Below the pieces are notes generated by a model, which saw nothing but the letters and a program-made list of their open reading frames with translations, was not told the origin of the DNA and made no database searches. A stretch of DNA of 41,018 nucleotides from a bacterium (GTDB taxonomy: Bacteria; Elusimicrobiota; Elusimicrobia; UBA1565; UBA9628), in assembly GCA_021783355.1 (NCBI GenBank), contig JAJXTZ010000003.1:1-41018 (forward strand). Reading direction: 5' to 3'. Below are positions 1 to 9,579 of this stretch, piece after piece. Every line of letters begins with the position of its first letter. The first letter of the stretch is position 1. The translations under genes and the position numbers were made by a program.

Positions 1-1052
1 CCGGGCTCGCCCAGCGAGCGGCGGACCGCCAGCAGGTCGGCGCGCGTGCGCGCGGCGTAGTCCGCGTCGTCCAGGAAACGCGCGGCCTCCGCGGCGGCTC
101 GCGCGGGCGTGGCCTCGCGCTGGATGAGTTCGGGCACGACGCCGCGGCCGGCCAGCAGGTTGGCCATCGCGATGTGGCGGACGCGGATCAGCGCGCGCGC
201 GATCGCGTAAGTGGGCCAGGAGAGGCGGTAGACCACCACCATCGGCACGCCCAGCAGCGCGTTCTCGAGCGTCGCCGTGCCCGACGAGCACAGCGCGACG
301 TCAAGCCGCCGTCGGAGGGCGTAATCGGACTCCCGCACGAGCTCCACGCCCTCCGGCGGCCGCCCGTACGCGGCGTCCTCCTGGCCCGATGCGGCGAACA
401 GGAAGCCTCTCGCCCCCGGATGGGTCTTGCGCAGGCGCTCGAACGCGGCGTAGAAGACGGGCAAGTGCCGCCTCAACTCCGAGGCGCGGCTCCCCGGCAG
501 GAGGCCGATCATCGGCGGCCGGCCCGGGGCCTTGGCGGCCGCGGGGGCCGGGATCAGGTCCAGCAGCGGGTGGCCGACGAACTCGACCGGCACCCCGGCC
601 TTCTCGTAGAGGTCTTTCTCGAACGGGAAGATGACCAGCATCTTGCGCACCAGGCGCTTGAGCACCTTCACGCGGCCCGGCCGGCTGGCCCAGACCTGCG
701 GGCTGACGAAGTAGAAGGCCGGGACGCCGGCGTCCTGGGCCAAGGAGAGCACGCGGCGGTTGAAGCCGTAGTAGTCCACGCAGACCAAGGCGTCCGGGCG
801 GCGTTCGGCCAGGAAGGCCTTCAGGCGGCGGCGCAGGTCCAGCAGGAGCGGGACCTTCAGCGCGGGCTCCAGAAAGCCGGTCACGCCGCGCGAGGCCAGG
901 TCTTCCAGGAACTCGTCGGCGACGGCGCGGCACAGAGGGCCGCCGACCGCGGCCGCGCGGGCCGAAGGGTCGCGGCGCTTGAGCGCCCGGATGAGGTTCG
1001 CGGCGTGGAGGTCCCCCGAGGGATCTCCGGCCACGACCAGCACGGTGGTCAA
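1..1052 (-). CDS. lpxB: Lipid-A-disaccharide synthase LpxB (3' end cut by window edge)
   Basis: Inner-membrane-associated GT19 glycosyltransferase that joins UDP-2,3-diacylglucosamine to lipid X to give the lipid A disaccharide. Reading the minus strand gives an N-terminal GDPSGD motif (family form GEASGD), then VSPQVWASRPGRV, PFEKDLYEKAG, FVGHPLLDLI, GLLPGSRASEL, SSGTATLENALLGVP and NLLAGRGVVPELIQ, all in family order. About 350 codons are visible with no stop before position 1, so only a short C-terminus is missing. No ATG is available at the N-terminus. I chose TTG at 1052-1050, which overlaps the upstream stop as TTGA, the same geometry as the ATGA overlaps in this operon. A GTG four codons inside (1043) is the alternative. 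It is the last visible gene of the bamA-lpx operon. Identity is certain; the start is less so. Confidence 0.95.
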   Translation of the reverse strand, partial: MTTVLVVAGDPSGDLHAANLIRALKRRDPSARAAAVGGPLCRAVADEFLEDLASRGVTGFLEPALKVPLLLDLRRRLKAFLAERRPDALVCVDYYGFNRRVLSLAQDAGVPAFYFVSPQVWASRPGRVKVLKRLVRKMLVIFPFEKDLYEKAGVPVEFVGHPLLDLIPAPAAAKAPGRPPMIGLLPGSRASELRRHLPVFYAAFERLRKTHPGARGFLFAASGQEDAAYGRPPEGVELVRESDYALRRRLDVALCSSGTATLENALLGVPMVVVYRLSWPTYAIARALIRVRHIAMANLLAGRGVVPELIQREATPARAAAEAARFLDDADYAARTRADLLAVRRSLGEP

Positions 1053-2092
1053 CTTCGCAGGATGTCCTTGCCGACGGATTTGGCGAGCTTGCCCAGATCC
1101 TGGGCCCAGCTCGGCACCAGCGACCGGGAACCCGAGTGGCCGGAGAGCTGGTAGCGCTCCAATTCCTCGGAAATCTGCAGGGCCAGCTTCAACGCCTCGA
1201 CGCCGCGCTCGCCGCTGGGCCAGGGCTTGCGGTTGTGCCGGATGCAGTCCAGGAAGTGGGTCTGCTCGTTGCGCAGCGGATCCACGGTGGTCAGCTTCGG
1301 CGTCAGGATCTCCACGTCCTTGAGGCTCTTGATGACCGCGGTCTTCTTGCGGTAGACCTTGAGCGCGGTCCCGCCGTAGTCGAGGGAGACGTAGGAGTCC
1401 TTTTGGAACGCGCGCAGCTTGCGGCTCTTTCCCAGCGAGATGCGGCTGGCGGTCAGGTCGGCGATGCAGCCCGTCTTGAAGCGCACGCGCACGTTGGCGA
1501 TGTCCTCGTGGGAGCTGAGCAGGTGCGCGCCGAGCGCCTCCAGGCTCTCGACCTCCGAGCCCACCAGCGTCAGCAGGATGTCGAGGTCGTGGATCATCAG
1601 GTCGAGGACCACGCCGATGTGGCTCATGCGCGGGTCGTAGGGGCCGAGGCGCTCGACGGTGATGTAGCGCGGGTCGCGGATGTGGCGGACGGCCTCCAGG
1701 ACCGCCGGGTTGAAGCGCTCGATGTGGCCGACCTGCAGGACGAGCTTCTTCGCCTCGGAGAGGGCCAGGAGATCGCGCGCCTCCTCCACGGAGGAGGCCA
1801 GCGGCTTCTCGATGAGGACGTGCGCGCCGGCCTCCAGGGCGGCCCGGCCGACCTCGTGGTGCAGCGGGGTGGGGACCGCGACGATCACCGCGTCCACGCG
1901 GCCCAGCACGTCCTTGTAGTCGCGGACCGCCACGGTGTTGGACTGCCAGGCCGCGAGCTGGGCCTTCCAGACGTTCGTGTCGCAGACCCCGACCAGGTCT
2001 ACCTCGGGCGTCTTGCCCAGGAGCTTGGCGTGGTAGGTGCCCATCTTGCCGGCGCCGACGACGGCGACGCGGAGTTTCGAGGAGTCGGTCAT
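1049..2092 (-). CDS. Gfo/Idh/MocA-family NAD(P)-dependent oxidoreductase in the lipid A operon (GnnA-like candidate)
   Basis: 347 residues. The N-terminal Rossmann motif VVGAGKMGTYHA is followed by the family EKP motif (IEKPLA, about residue 97) and a DLMIHDLDI segment, which places the usual catalytic His in the C-terminal domain. It starts with ATG inside an ATGA overlap with lpxI and overlaps lpxB by 4 nt, so it is translated with the lipid A genes. Known biology: in Acidithiobacillus ferrooxidans the Gfo/Idh enzyme GnnA oxidises the 3-OH of UDP-GlcNAc, and the aminotransferase GnnB then makes UDP-GlcNAc3N, giving lipid A with extra amide-linked acyl chains. The position between lpxI and lpxB suggests a similar substrate, but no DegT-type aminotransferase is visible in this operon; it could lie past the left edge. 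An unrelated sugar dehydrogenase remains possible. Confidence 0.85.
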   Translation of the reverse strand: MTDSSKLRVAVVGAGKMGTYHAKLLGKTPEVDLVGVCDTNVWKAQLAAWQSNTVAVRDYKDVLGRVDAVIVAVPTPLHHEVGRAALEAGAHVLIEKPLASSVEEARDLLALSEAKKLVLQVGHIERFNPAVLEAVRHIRDPRYITVERLGPYDPRMSHIGVVLDLMIHDLDILLTLVGSEVESLEALGAHLLSSHEDIANVRVRFKTGCIADLTASRISLGKSRKLRAFQKDSYVSLDYGGTALKVYRKKTAVIKSLKDVEILTPKLTTVDPLRNEQTHFLDCIRHNRKPWPSGERGVEALKLALQISEELERYQLSGHSGSRSLVPSWAQDLGKLAKSVGKDILRS

Positions 2093-2925
2093 GGCGGGGG
2101 TCCCTCCGGGGGGAAGCCGGCGACGGCGAGGCCGGCCGCGTCGGCCTCGGCGGCGAAGCGTTCGCGGTCGAACACGAGAGTGGCGCCGGCCTCGAGGGCC
2201 AGGGCCTTGACGCCCGCGGCCTTGAAGCGAGCGAGCGAGTCCAGCCCGACGACGGGCAGGTCGAAGCGAAAATCCTGGCGCGGCTTGGCGACCTTCACGA
2301 CGACGAGCGCGGGCGCGCGGCCGTTGGCGCGGGCGAGCTCCGAGGCGCGGGCGACGCAGGCGTCGGTGCCCTCCATGCCTTCGACGGCGACGACCGCCCC
2401 GTCCTGGGCCACGACGGTCTGGCCGATGTCGAAGCCGGCCACGGCCTTGGCCGCCCGCCAGCCCAGCGCGGCGTCGGCGAGCTGGTCCTTGGCGAAGGCG
2501 CGCGCGGTGAGCGCGCCGATGGGGGCGAGCAGGTGCTCCAGGTAGAGCGCCGAGGAGACGAACTCCAGGCCGTCCTTGGCGAACTCGTCGACGACGGCCT
2601 TCAGGATCGTGTCGGTGCGCTTGTCCTTCAGCGTCAACAGGAGCTTTGCCGCGCGCCAGTCGGGCAGGACCCCTCCGAAGAGCGACACGTGCTGGACCTT
2701 GCCGGCCATCACGACCTTGCGCACGCCGGCGTCCTTGAGGGCTCTGATCGGCGCGTCGATCTGGCCCAGCTTGAACCAGCTCAGGCCTCCGGCGACGGAT
2801 TCGAGCGCCGGATCCGTCACGCCCGGGATGCCGAGCGCCACGACGGGCACGCCCCGGCGCCGCGCCTCCTCCGCCACGAGGATCGGGAAGCGCCCCGAGC
2901 CCGCGACGAGGCCGAGCGGCTCCAT
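2089..2925 (-). CDS. lpxI: UDP-2,3-diacylglucosamine pyrophosphatase LpxI (DUF1009)
   Basis: 278 residues. LpxI hydrolyses UDP-2,3-diacylglucosamine to lipid X and UMP in the cytoplasm, replacing LpxH in many non-enterobacterial lineages. The N-terminus LGLVAGSGRFPILVAEEA and the stretches GVRKVVMAGKV, KRTDTILKAVVDEF, GFDIGQTVV, EGTDACVARA and FRFDLPVVGLDS follow the family from end to end. Asp222 in the DLPVVG stretch sits where the Caulobacter catalytic Asp225 is expected. The frame stays open far upstream, but the upstream part is antisense-frame noise across lpxA. The ATG at 2925 gives the correct N-terminus, 23 nt after the lpxA stop. It overlaps the following Gfo/Idh gene by ATGA. No LpxH is seen in the window, in keeping with LpxI doing this step. 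Confidence 0.95.
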   Translation of the reverse strand: MEPLGLVAGSGRFPILVAEEARRRGVPVVALGIPGVTDPALESVAGGLSWFKLGQIDAPIRALKDAGVRKVVMAGKVQHVSLFGGVLPDWRAAKLLLTLKDKRTDTILKAVVDEFAKDGLEFVSSALYLEHLLAPIGALTARAFAKDQLADAALGWRAAKAVAGFDIGQTVVAQDGAVVAVEGMEGTDACVARASELARANGRAPALVVVKVAKPRQDFRFDLPVVGLDSLARFKAAGVKALALEAGATLVFDRERFAAEADAAGLAVAGFPPEGPPP

Positions 2926-2948
2926 CAGAGGGTCGTCCGCATGCGCCG

Positions 2949-3758
2949 CTAGACCGAGGCTTCCTCGAGCTGGGACGCGCCGGCGGCCGGCCGCATCACG
3001 CCGCGCTTGCCCGCGGTCTCGATGAACCCGATCCACTCGGACACCTCGGCGCAGGGCGACGAGGACTTCAGTCGCGCGAGGGCGTCCTGCATGGCCATCC
3101 CGGAGAGGAACAGGGTCTTGTAGGCGTCCTTGACGGCGGACACGGCATCGCGCGAGAAGCCGCCGCGGCGCATCCCGAGGAGGTTCAGGCCGCGCAGGAC
3201 CGCGCGGTCGCCCTGGCAGGTGCCGAAGGGCAGGACGTCCTGGCCGACCATCGAGCCGCCGCCGAGCATCGCGTAGCGCCCGATGCGCACGTACTGGTGG
3301 ACGGCGGCCAGGCCGCCCAGGACAGCGTACGCGCCGACGTGGACGTGGCCGGCGAGGGCCACGGAGTTGACCAGGATCGCGCCGTCGCCGACCTCGCAGT
3401 CGTGGGCGACGTGCGAGTACGCCATGAATAGGCAGCCCGAGCCGATCTTGGTCAGGCCCCCGCCCTGGGCGGTGCCGCGGTTCATCGTCACGCACTCGCG
3501 GACCACGCACTTGTCGCCCATCACCAGGCGGGTCTTCTCGCCCGCGTACTTCAAGTCCTGCGGAGCGGTGCCGACGAAGCAGCCCGGGTGGAGGATGACG
3601 TCGGCGCCGAGCGTCGCGTGCTCGACGACGGCGTGCGCGCCCACCTTGGTGCGCGCTCCGATCACGGCCTCCGGTCCGACGATCGCGCCGGGCCCGATCT
3701 CGGCGGACGGGTCGATTCGGGCGGTCTTGTCGACGACGGCGGTTGGATGGATGGCCAT
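2949..3758 (-). CDS. lpxA: UDP-N-acetylglucosamine O-acyltransferase LpxA
   Basis: 269 residues, family-typical length. It catalyses the first lipid A step, transfer of a 3-hydroxyacyl chain from ACP to the 3-position of UDP-GlcNAc, as a cytoplasmic trimer. Imperfect hexapeptide repeats forming the left-handed beta-helix cover about residues 1-185 and a helical C-terminal domain follows. PQDLKYAGE and RGTAQGGGLTKIGS match the family. His119 in SHVAHDC aligns with catalytic His125 of E. coli, and His138 with His144. Gly167 aligns with E. coli Gly173, the residue that acts as hydrocarbon ruler; Gly there goes with a long (C14-like) acyl chain in E. coli. The chain length here is inference only. 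The gene starts 4 nt after fabZ. If the neighbouring oxidoreductase makes an amino sugar nucleotide, this enzyme could be N-acylating. Confidence 0.97.
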   Translation of the reverse strand: MAIHPTAVVDKTARIDPSAEIGPGAIVGPEAVIGARTKVGAHAVVEHATLGADVILHPGCFVGTAPQDLKYAGEKTRLVMGDKCVVRECVTMNRGTAQGGGLTKIGSGCLFMAYSHVAHDCEVGDGAILVNSVALAGHVHVGAYAVLGGLAAVHQYVRIGRYAMLGGGSMVGQDVLPFGTCQGDRAVLRGLNLLGMRRGGFSRDAVSAVKDAYKTLFLSGMAMQDALARLKSSSPCAEVSEWIGFIETAGKRGVMRPAAGASQLEEASV

Positions 3759-3762
3759 GGGG

Positions 3763-4251
3763 TCAGCTCTGGACCTTGTCCACCAGCGCGAAGGTCATCG
3801 TGGCCTCGGCGGCGAGCTTGCCGTCCACATACGCTTCGCCGCGGAACTTGCCGGCGCGGCCCAGGCGCAGGATCTCGATGTGGTGCTTAAGCACGCAGCC
3901 GGGCAGGACGGGGCTTCGGAACTTGGCCTCGTCGATGCCCATGAAGAAGGCGACCTTGCCCTCGATGCCGCCCTTGGAGAGCAGCATCGCGCAGGCGGTC
4001 TGCGCCATCGACTCCACGATCAGCACGCCCGGCATCACCGGCTGGCCGGGGAAGTGGCCCTCGAAGAAGTGCTCGTTGGCGGTCACCATCTTGGTGCCGA
4101 CGCAGTACTTGTCCTCCTGGATCACGTCGATCTTGTCGACGAGCAGGAACGGGTAGCGGTGCGGGATTGCCTTCTTGACGCCGGCTGTGTCCAGCGAGCG
4201 GACGGGGGCGGCGGCGAACGGATTCGTGGTCGCGGTGGTGTCGGTGCTCAT
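3763..4251 (-). CDS. fabZ: 3-hydroxyacyl-ACP dehydratase FabZ
   Basis: 162 residues, hot-dog fold. It dehydrates 3-hydroxyacyl-ACP in fatty acid elongation and so competes with LpxA/LpxD for the same hydroxyacyl-ACP pool, which explains its frequent place in lipid A operons. IPHRYPFLLVDKI, then NEHFFEGHFPGQPVMPGV with catalytic His66, then LIVE with catalytic Glu80, and FMGIDEAKFRSPV are all present. About 20 residues before the core are a Ser/Thr/Ala-rich extension of no clear role. The start overlaps the lpxC stop (ATGA). In Bacteroidetes lpxC and fabZ are fused; here they are separate but translationally coupled. Confidence 0.97.
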   Translation of the reverse strand: MSTDTTATTNPFAAAPVRSLDTAGVKKAIPHRYPFLLVDKIDVIQEDKYCVGTKMVTANEHFFEGHFPGQPVMPGVLIVESMAQTACAMLLSKGGIEGKVAFFMGIDEAKFRSPVLPGCVLKHHIEILRLGRAGKFRGEAYVDGKLAAEATMTFALVDKVQS

Positions 4252-5138
4252 TTCGCCTCCAGGATTCGGGTTTTGGACTTGCGCAGCTTCTTGGCGGCCT
4301 CGTCGAGGCGCTTGGCGAACTCGACGTTGTGCGCGTGGCCGAGGCGCTCGGCCTCGATGCGCATCTTGAAGAGCGGGCGGCCGATCAGCGTCAGGTCGCC
4401 GATCAGATCCAGCATCTTATGGCGGACGAATTCGTCGGCGTAGCGCAGGCCCTCGGAGTTCGTGTGGAAGGTGTCCTTGCCGATCACGATCGCGTTGTCG
4501 AGGGAGCCGCCCTGCGCGAGGCCCTGTGACTTCAAGTAGGCGACCTCGTGCTCGAAGCAGAAGGTGCGGGCGCGGGCCACCTCGGCCAGGTAGCTCTCTC
4601 GGTCGACCGTCATTGACAGCGACATCTTCGGCATCATCGGGTGATCGTGGATCAGGGTCGCGACGATCTCGAACTTGTCGGATGGGACCGCGCGGTAGCG
4701 AGCGCCGTCCTTGGCTTCGTAGGCCACCTCGTGCGGCAGGTGCAGCCAGCGCTTCGGCGCGTCCAGGTCGGTCAGGCCCGCGCGCAGCAGGGCCTCCACG
4801 AACGGCAGCGCCGAGCCGTCCATGATCGGGGGCTCGTTGGCGGAGACGAGCACGTCCAGGTTGTCGATCCCGAGGCCGGTGCAGGCGGAGAGCACGTGCT
4901 CGACGGTGTGGACCTTGGCGTCGCCGAGGCCCAGGTTCGTCCCGCGCACGGTGGTCACGACGAAGCCGAGGCGGGCCGGGATCATAGGGATGCCGGGCAG
5001 GTCCGAGCGGAAGAAGCGGATGCCGGTGTTGGCCGGGGCGGGGCGGAAGACGAGCGCGGACTTGTTGCCGGTGTGGAGGCCGACGCCGTCGAGAGCGACC
5101 TCCTCCTTGATGGTGGTCTGCAGGGGGTGCTGGTTCAT
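4248..5138 (-). CDS. lpxC: UDP-3-O-acyl-N-acetylglucosamine deacetylase LpxC
   Basis: 296 residues. Zn-dependent deacetylase and the committed step of lipid A synthesis. Zinc ligands are seen as His81 (in HTVEHVLSA, with Glu80 next to it as the general base), His240 and Asp244 (in [13 protein letters not shown]). The catalytic His268 lies in [21 protein letters not shown] is also characteristic. The reading frame is open well upstream through lpxD, but homology begins at the ATG at 5138 ([14 protein letters not shown]), which overlaps the lpxD stop as ATGA. It overlaps fabZ by 4 nt downstream. No degradation tag resembling the E. coli C-terminus is evident; the protein ends in a Lys/Arg-rich helix. 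Confidence 0.97.
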   Translation of the reverse strand: MNQHPLQTTIKEEVALDGVGLHTGNKSALVFRPAPANTGIRFFRSDLPGIPMIPARLGFVVTTVRGTNLGLGDAKVHTVEHVLSACTGLGIDNLDVLVSANEPPIMDGSALPFVEALLRAGLTDLDAPKRWLHLPHEVAYEAKDGARYRAVPSDKFEIVATLIHDHPMMPKMSLSMTVDRESYLAEVARARTFCFEHEVAYLKSQGLAQGGSLDNAIVIGKDTFHTNSEGLRYADEFVRHKMLDLIGDLTLIGRPLFKMRIEAERLGHAHNVEFAKRLDEAAKKLRKSKTRILEAK

Positions 5139-6214
5139 CGAGCCTTCTCCTGGGGGGCGGCCTCGCCGCCCGTCCCGAGCTTCTTTTCCAACGCCTTCAG
5201 GCGCTCGACGATCTCCGGGAGCCTCCCGTAGAGCGCCTGCAGCTTGAAGGCCTCGCGGTGAGGGCGGCCGGGAGAACCGAAGAGGGTGGTGCGCGGGGGC
5301 ACGTCGCTCATCACGCCGGTCTGGGCCGTGATGATCGCGCCGTCGCCGATGGTCAGGTGACCGGCGACGCCGGCCTGCCCGGCCAGGATCACGTTGTTGC
5401 CCACGGTCGTGGAGCCGGCGATGCCGGTCTGCGAAACGACGAGGCAGTCGCGGCCGATCTTCGCGTTGTGTCCGAGCTGGACCAGGTTGTCGATCTTGGC
5501 GCCGGGCCCGATCACCGTGGAGCCGAGGGTCGCGCGGTCGATGGTCACGTTGGCGCCGATCTCGACGTCGTCGTTGATCACCACGTTGCCGATCTGGGGG
5601 ATCTTCGTGTGGCGGCCCGTCTTGCGGTCGGTGGTGAAGCCGAACCCGTCGGAGCCGATCACCGTGCCGGAGTGGACGATCGCGCGGGCGCCGAGCACGC
5701 ACTCCTCGCGCACGACGACCTGTGGGTAGAGGAGCGCGTCGCGCCCGATCTTGGCGCCGCGGCCGACATAGACCTGGGGCAGCAGGGTCGCGCCGTCTCC
5801 GATCTCCGCTCCAGCCTCGACGACGCAGAAGTCGCCGACGCGCACGCCCTTGCCGAGGCGCGCTCCAGGGTGGACGGAGGCCTTCGCGCTGATCCCCGCG
5901 GGGATCTCGGCGCGCTGGGCGGCGTCCACCAGGCCCAGCAGGACCGCGAAGGCGGCCTGGGGGTCCGCCACGACGACTTTGGCCTTGGCCGCGCACGGGG
6001 CGTCGGCCGCCTGGGGCGGGACCAGCAGGCAGCCCGCGGGGACCTGCGCGGCGGCGGCCGCGTACTTCATGTTGTGCAGGGAGGCGGCGTCCTTCGGGCC
6101 GGCCCCGGCGACCTCGCTGACGGCCTCGATCACGAGGCTCTTGTCGCCGACGACGCGGCCGCCCACCAGCGCGGCGATCTCGGCGACGGTCTTGGGCTCG
6201 GGAAGCGGCATCAT
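5135..6214 (-). CDS. lpxD: UDP-3-O-(3-hydroxyacyl)glucosamine N-acyltransferase LpxD
   Basis: 359 residues. It adds the N-linked 3-hydroxyacyl chain in the third lipid A step. An N-terminal uridine-binding domain (about 1-105, including SLHNMKYA and GCLLVPP) precedes a left-handed beta-helix of hexapeptide repeats (about 108-320) with the family signature GSDGFGF at about 187-193. A C-terminal helix ends in a Lys-rich tail. His249 in [12 protein letters not shown] aligns with catalytic His239 of E. coli. The start ATG overlaps the skp-like stop (ATGA) and the stop overlaps lpxC (ATGA). The order skp - lpxD directly downstream of bamA is the classic Gram-negative arrangement. Confidence 0.97.
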   Translation of the reverse strand: MMPLPEPKTVAEIAALVGGRVVGDKSLVIEAVSEVAGAGPKDAASLHNMKYAAAAAQVPAGCLLVPPQAADAPCAAKAKVVVADPQAAFAVLLGLVDAAQRAEIPAGISAKASVHPGARLGKGVRVGDFCVVEAGAEIGDGATLLPQVYVGRGAKIGRDALLYPQVVVREECVLGARAIVHSGTVIGSDGFGFTTDRKTGRHTKIPQIGNVVINDDVEIGANVTIDRATLGSTVIGPGAKIDNLVQLGHNAKIGRDCLVVSQTGIAGSTTVGNNVILAGQAGVAGHLTIGDGAIITAQTGVMSDVPPRTTLFGSPGRPHREAFKLQALYGRLPEIVERLKALEKKLGTGGEAAPQEKAR

Positions 6215-7086
6215 GGCGCGGGGCTCCGTTCCAGTTCGGCGAGGACCTTGTCGGTCAGGTCCATCGCGGGATGTCCGTAGAGCAGAGACGATTTGTCGAT
6301 GACGACGCTGACGCCCTCGCGCTTGGCGACCGCGCCGATGGCGCGGTAAAGGCGGGCGAGGACGCGGTCGGTCTTGCGTCCCTCGGCGGCGAGGAGATCC
6401 TTGTCGGCGCCGTCGTGGACCTGCGAGAGCTCGGTCTCCTTGGAGGCGATCTCCGCCTGCAGGGCCAGGATCTTGGCGTCGAGCGCGAGGAGCTGGTCGG
6501 CTTTGCCCTTCGGGGGGGCGGAGGCCGCGGGCGACGCGGCCGCGGCGCTGGAGACGGCGACGGGCGCCGCGGCGGCGGGCGCCGTCGCGCTGGACGCGGA
6601 CGGGGGCGCCATCGGCGCGGAGACGTCCGGGGTCATCCCCGGGAGGGCGAGGGCGCCGGTGGAGAGCGCGAGGGCGGGCGCGGAGGAGGCGGCGACGGCG
6701 TCGGGCGCGGCGGGCGTGGAGACGGACACATCTGCGGGAGCGGGCGCGGCGGCGGTGGAGGCGGCGATGGGAGCCGGAGCGGCCGGGACGGCCGGGGTCT
6801 CCGGGGCCGCGGCCAGGGCCGCGCGCTCGGCGCGGGAGGCGTCCAGCTCGCGCCCGAGTTTCAAGAGCTCGGCCTTGCGCAGGTTGACGCGCTCCTCGGC
6901 CTGGCGGATCAAGTCTTGAAAGCCCTCCTTGGCCTTCTGGGCGTCGGGACTGGAGTCGAAGAGGCGCTGCATGTCCACGAAGCCGACGCTGCCGCTCTCG
7001 GCGCGGTTCTCCTCCAGGGAGAGCTCGATGGCGCGCACCGGGGCGGCCAGGAGCAGGACGGCGAAGGCGGCGAGGATCGTTTTCAT
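6211..7086 (-). CDS. OmpH/Skp-like periplasmic chaperone with a long Ala/Pro-rich insertion
   Basis: 291 residues, much longer than a usual Skp (about 160). A signal peptide ([19 protein letters not shown]) is followed by [19 protein letters not shown], the Skp/OmpH start of the helical arm, and a coiled coil to about residue 90. Residues about 90-192 are almost only Ala, Pro, Ser, Val and Thr. A second helix (about 195-247) follows, then the closing strand [20 protein letters not shown] typical of the family. Skp binds unfolded outer-membrane proteins with its coiled-coil tentacles on the way to BamA. Here the tentacle tip seems to be replaced by a disordered linker. It starts 1 nt overlapped with the bamA stop (TGATG) and overlaps lpxD by ATGA. 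The family call is good; chaperone activity is inferred. Confidence 0.85.
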   Translation of the reverse strand: MKTILAAFAVLLLAAPVRAIELSLEENRAESGSVGFVDMQRLFDSSPDAQKAKEGFQDLIRQAEERVNLRKAELLKLGRELDASRAERAALAAAPETPAVPAAPAPIAASTAAAPAPADVSVSTPAAPDAVAASSAPALALSTGALALPGMTPDVSAPMAPPSASSATAPAAAAPVAVSSAAAASPAASAPPKGKADQLLALDAKILALQAEIASKETELSQVHDGADKDLLAAEGRKTDRVLARLYRAIGAVAKREGVSVVIDKSSLLYGHPAMDLTDKVLAELERSPAP

Positions 7087-9569
7087 CAGAAGAGAGGACC
7101 GAGGCCGAAGTTGATCTGGTAGAGCTTCTCGCCCGGGCGGTGATTGAGGCCGTAGCCGTAGTCGAGGCGGATGGGGAAGGCGGGCGTCACGAAGCGCAAG
7201 CCCAGGCCGACGTCCGACTTGAGGTCCCGGGTGTCTCCGCCCATGCGCAAGGTCATGTCGCCGGGCGTGTTCCAGGCGCCGCCGATGTCGAAGAACGCGA
7301 CCAGCTTGACGATGCTGCGGTGGTGCTCGCGCGCGAGCGGGGCGCCGAACTCGAGGTTGGCGACATCGTAGATCGTGCCGCCGTTCGGGAAGCCGGCCTC
7401 TCCGGACGGGGAGTAGCCGCGCAGGGAGTCCTGCCCGCCGATGTAGAAGCGGTCCTGGACCGCCACGCTCTTGGAGCGGCCGAACTCGGTGATGTAGCCG
7501 CCGCGGTTGAACATCGACAGCACGAACGGCCACTCGCCCCAGTTGAACATCGTCCAATGGGCCTGGTTCGACACGTATGGCTTGAAGAAGTCGATGTCGC
7601 CCATCAGCGGGCCGCCGGACAGCTGGACCCCGATGGAGTTGCGCGTGCCGTGGGTCGGGTCCCAGATGCTGTCGCGGGTGTCGCGCGCCAGCTCCGCGCC
7701 GAGCAGGGATTGGACGCTGGTCCCGGGCGTCAGCGCGCCCTGGAAGTCGACGTTCGGGTCGATGCCGTCGATGGCGATCTTCTGCAGGGTGTAGGTGAAG
7801 TTCAGCTGGTACTTGTCGTCCTGGAAGCGGGGCCCGACGCGGATGCTGCCGCCGGTCCGGTGCTCGGTGTAGGCGGCCAGGTCGCCCTGGAACGGGTTGA
7901 TGCGGCGGGTGTGGAACGCGTCGAAGCCGAGGCTGATGGGCTTGTCGTCCACCCAGGGGGTGGTCCAGCTCACCGAGTAGTCCTGCACGCGCTTGCCGAA
8001 CGACCACTGCAGGGACACGCGCTGGGCGCGGCCCAGGAAGTTCAGGTGCTGGACGGACAGGGTGCCGATCAGTCCGTCGATGGACGAGTAGGCCGCGCCG
8101 GCGGTCAGCATGCCGGGCTTGCCCTCGGTCACGTCGAAGTCCATGTCCACCTTGTTCGGGTCCTCGGCGGACGGCTGGAGGTCCACGTTGACCTCGTCCA
8201 TGAAGCCCAGGTTCATGATCTTCTCGCGGCTCTTGCGCACGCGCGCGGCCGAGAAGCGCTCGCCGGGCTTGACGATGATCTCGCGCTTGATCACGTAGGT
8301 CTTGGTGGCCTTGTTGCCGTCCACGTCCACGTGGTCCACATAGGAGACCGGGCCCTCGACGATGTCGAAGCGCACGTTCATGCGGTCGGTCTTGGGATCG
8401 AACGACTTCTCGGGGATCACGCGGGCGCGCAGCCGTCCCACGTCGGCGTAGAGCTCTTGGACCGAGCGGATGGTGTCGTCGAACTGGCCCTGGTTGAAGA
8501 CCTTGCCCGGCCGGTAGTCGACCGCGTGGTAGAGCTCGGAGGAGGTCAGGACCAGGTACCCGGAAAAAGTGGTCTCGCCGAACCGGTACGAGCGGCCCTC
8601 GTCGACGCCGAGGGCGATCGAGATCCGGGACTTGTCGGGAGAGAGGGTCACAAGCGGCGTGCTCACGCGCACGTCCAGATAGCCGTTGTTCTTGTACTCG
8701 TCCACGATCTTCTGGACGTCCTCGTCCAGGTCCTTCTGGACGTAGACCTTCTTGTAGCGGTTCTTCATCAGCCCCAGCAGCTTCTTGGGCTTGAAGGCCT
8801 TGACTCCGGAGATCTCGACCAGGGAGATGCGGGACTTGGGGCCTTCCTGGATCTTGAAGGTCAGGTCCGCCTTCGACGCCGCGGTGTCGATCGAGACCGA
8901 GAAGTCCACCGTCGCGTCCAGGAAGCCCCTCTCGCGGTACTTGTCCACCAGCTTCTGGCGCGCCTCGTCGGCCTTGAACTGGTCGTACGGGTCGTATTCC
9001 TTGATGGAGATCGCGTCGGCCAGGACGCCTTTGGAGATGCCCTTCTCGCCCTCGAAGAGGATCTTGCGCAGGATCGGCTTCTCCTTGACCATGAAGGTCA
9101 GGCGCACCTCGCGGTCGGTGCCGGCGGTCTTGAGGAGGCGCTCGGGAACGGGCTTGTCCAGCAGGGTGAGCTCGGCGCCCACGCGCTCGAATTGGCCCAA
9201 GCCGAGCAAGGATTGGATGTCGCGGTCGAGGTCCGGCCGGTCGTAGAGGTCGCCTTTGCGGGCCTTGATCTGTCCCCGGATCGTGGACATGCGCACGTTC
9301 TTGAGGCCTTTGGCGTCGATGTCGCCCAGCACCCAGGGGCGGGGCACGATCCCGGCGGGCAGGCTCTGCGGCGCGGGCGGCGACCAGGGCGCCGTGGACA
9401 GCCCGGGGAGGGCGGCGGGGGCGGAGGACATGGACGGCGCGCCCGCGAAAGCGGAGGTCGAGGCCGCGGGCGGGGCCGCGTCCGGGACCGGCCCCGACGA
9501 GACCGTCTGGGCTGAAGCCGAAGACGCCAAAACCACCGCGGCGAGAGCGCTCATGAGGAGCCTTTTCAC
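7086..9569 (-). CDS. bamA: Outer membrane protein assembly factor BamA (Omp85)
   Basis: 827 residues. Core of the beta-barrel assembly machine in the outer membrane. A signal peptide (cleavage near ASSASA-Q, about residue 20) is followed by an Ala/Pro-rich linker to about residue 75. Five POTRA domains come next, the first starting near [14 protein letters not shown] and the others visible as repeats ending in [24 protein letters not shown] and [15 protein letters not shown] 16-strand barrel follows. [14 protein letters not shown] is the loop-6 motif (VRGF in most homologues, LRGY here) and the protein ends in Phe, the usual barrel signal. Start: GTG at 9569 gives a Lys-Arg signal-peptide N-terminus and lies 10 nt after a -10 box. 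ATG at 9554 (codon 6), preceded by AAAGG, is an alternative. First gene of the lipid A operon. Confidence 0.97.
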   Translation of the reverse strand: MKRLLMSALAAVVLASSASAQTVSSGPVPDAAPPAASTSAFAGAPSMSSAPAALPGLSTAPWSPPAPQSLPAGIVPRPWVLGDIDAKGLKNVRMSTIRGQIKARKGDLYDRPDLDRDIQSLLGLGQFERVGAELTLLDKPVPERLLKTAGTDREVRLTFMVKEKPILRKILFEGEKGISKGVLADAISIKEYDPYDQFKADEARQKLVDKYRERGFLDATVDFSVSIDTAASKADLTFKIQEGPKSRISLVEISGVKAFKPKKLLGLMKNRYKKVYVQKDLDEDVQKIVDEYKNNGYLDVRVSTPLVTLSPDKSRISIALGVDEGRSYRFGETTFSGYLVLTSSELYHAVDYRPGKVFNQGQFDDTIRSVQELYADVGRLRARVIPEKSFDPKTDRMNVRFDIVEGPVSYVDHVDVDGNKATKTYVIKREIIVKPGERFSAARVRKSREKIMNLGFMDEVNVDLQPSAEDPNKVDMDFDVTEGKPGMLTAGAAYSSIDGLIGTLSVQHLNFLGRAQRVSLQWSFGKRVQDYSVSWTTPWVDDKPISLGFDAFHTRRINPFQGDLAAYTEHRTGGSIRVGPRFQDDKYQLNFTYTLQKIAIDGIDPNVDFQGALTPGTSVQSLLGAELARDTRDSIWDPTHGTRNSIGVQLSGGPLMGDIDFFKPYVSNQAHWTMFNWGEWPFVLSMFNRGGYITEFGRSKSVAVQDRFYIGGQDSLRGYSPSGEAGFPNGGTIYDVANLEFGAPLAREHHRSIVKLVAFFDIGGAWNTPGDMTLRMGGDTRDLKSDVGLGLRFVTPAFPIRLDYGYGLNHRPGEKLYQINFGLGPLF

Positions 9570-9579
9570 CGGAAGCTGG

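Noticed and set aside
4248-5996. A possible large N-terminal extension of LpxC (582 residues)
   Set aside because: The extra 286 residues are an out-of-frame reading of lpxD; LpxC homology starts at the ATG at 5138 with an ATGA overlap.
7140-9515. A 791-codon open frame on the plus strand opposite bamA
   Set aside because: It is exactly antisense to a complete BamA with all its domains. The translation is rich in Gly, Val, Asp and Arg without any family motif, the usual product of very high GC third positions.
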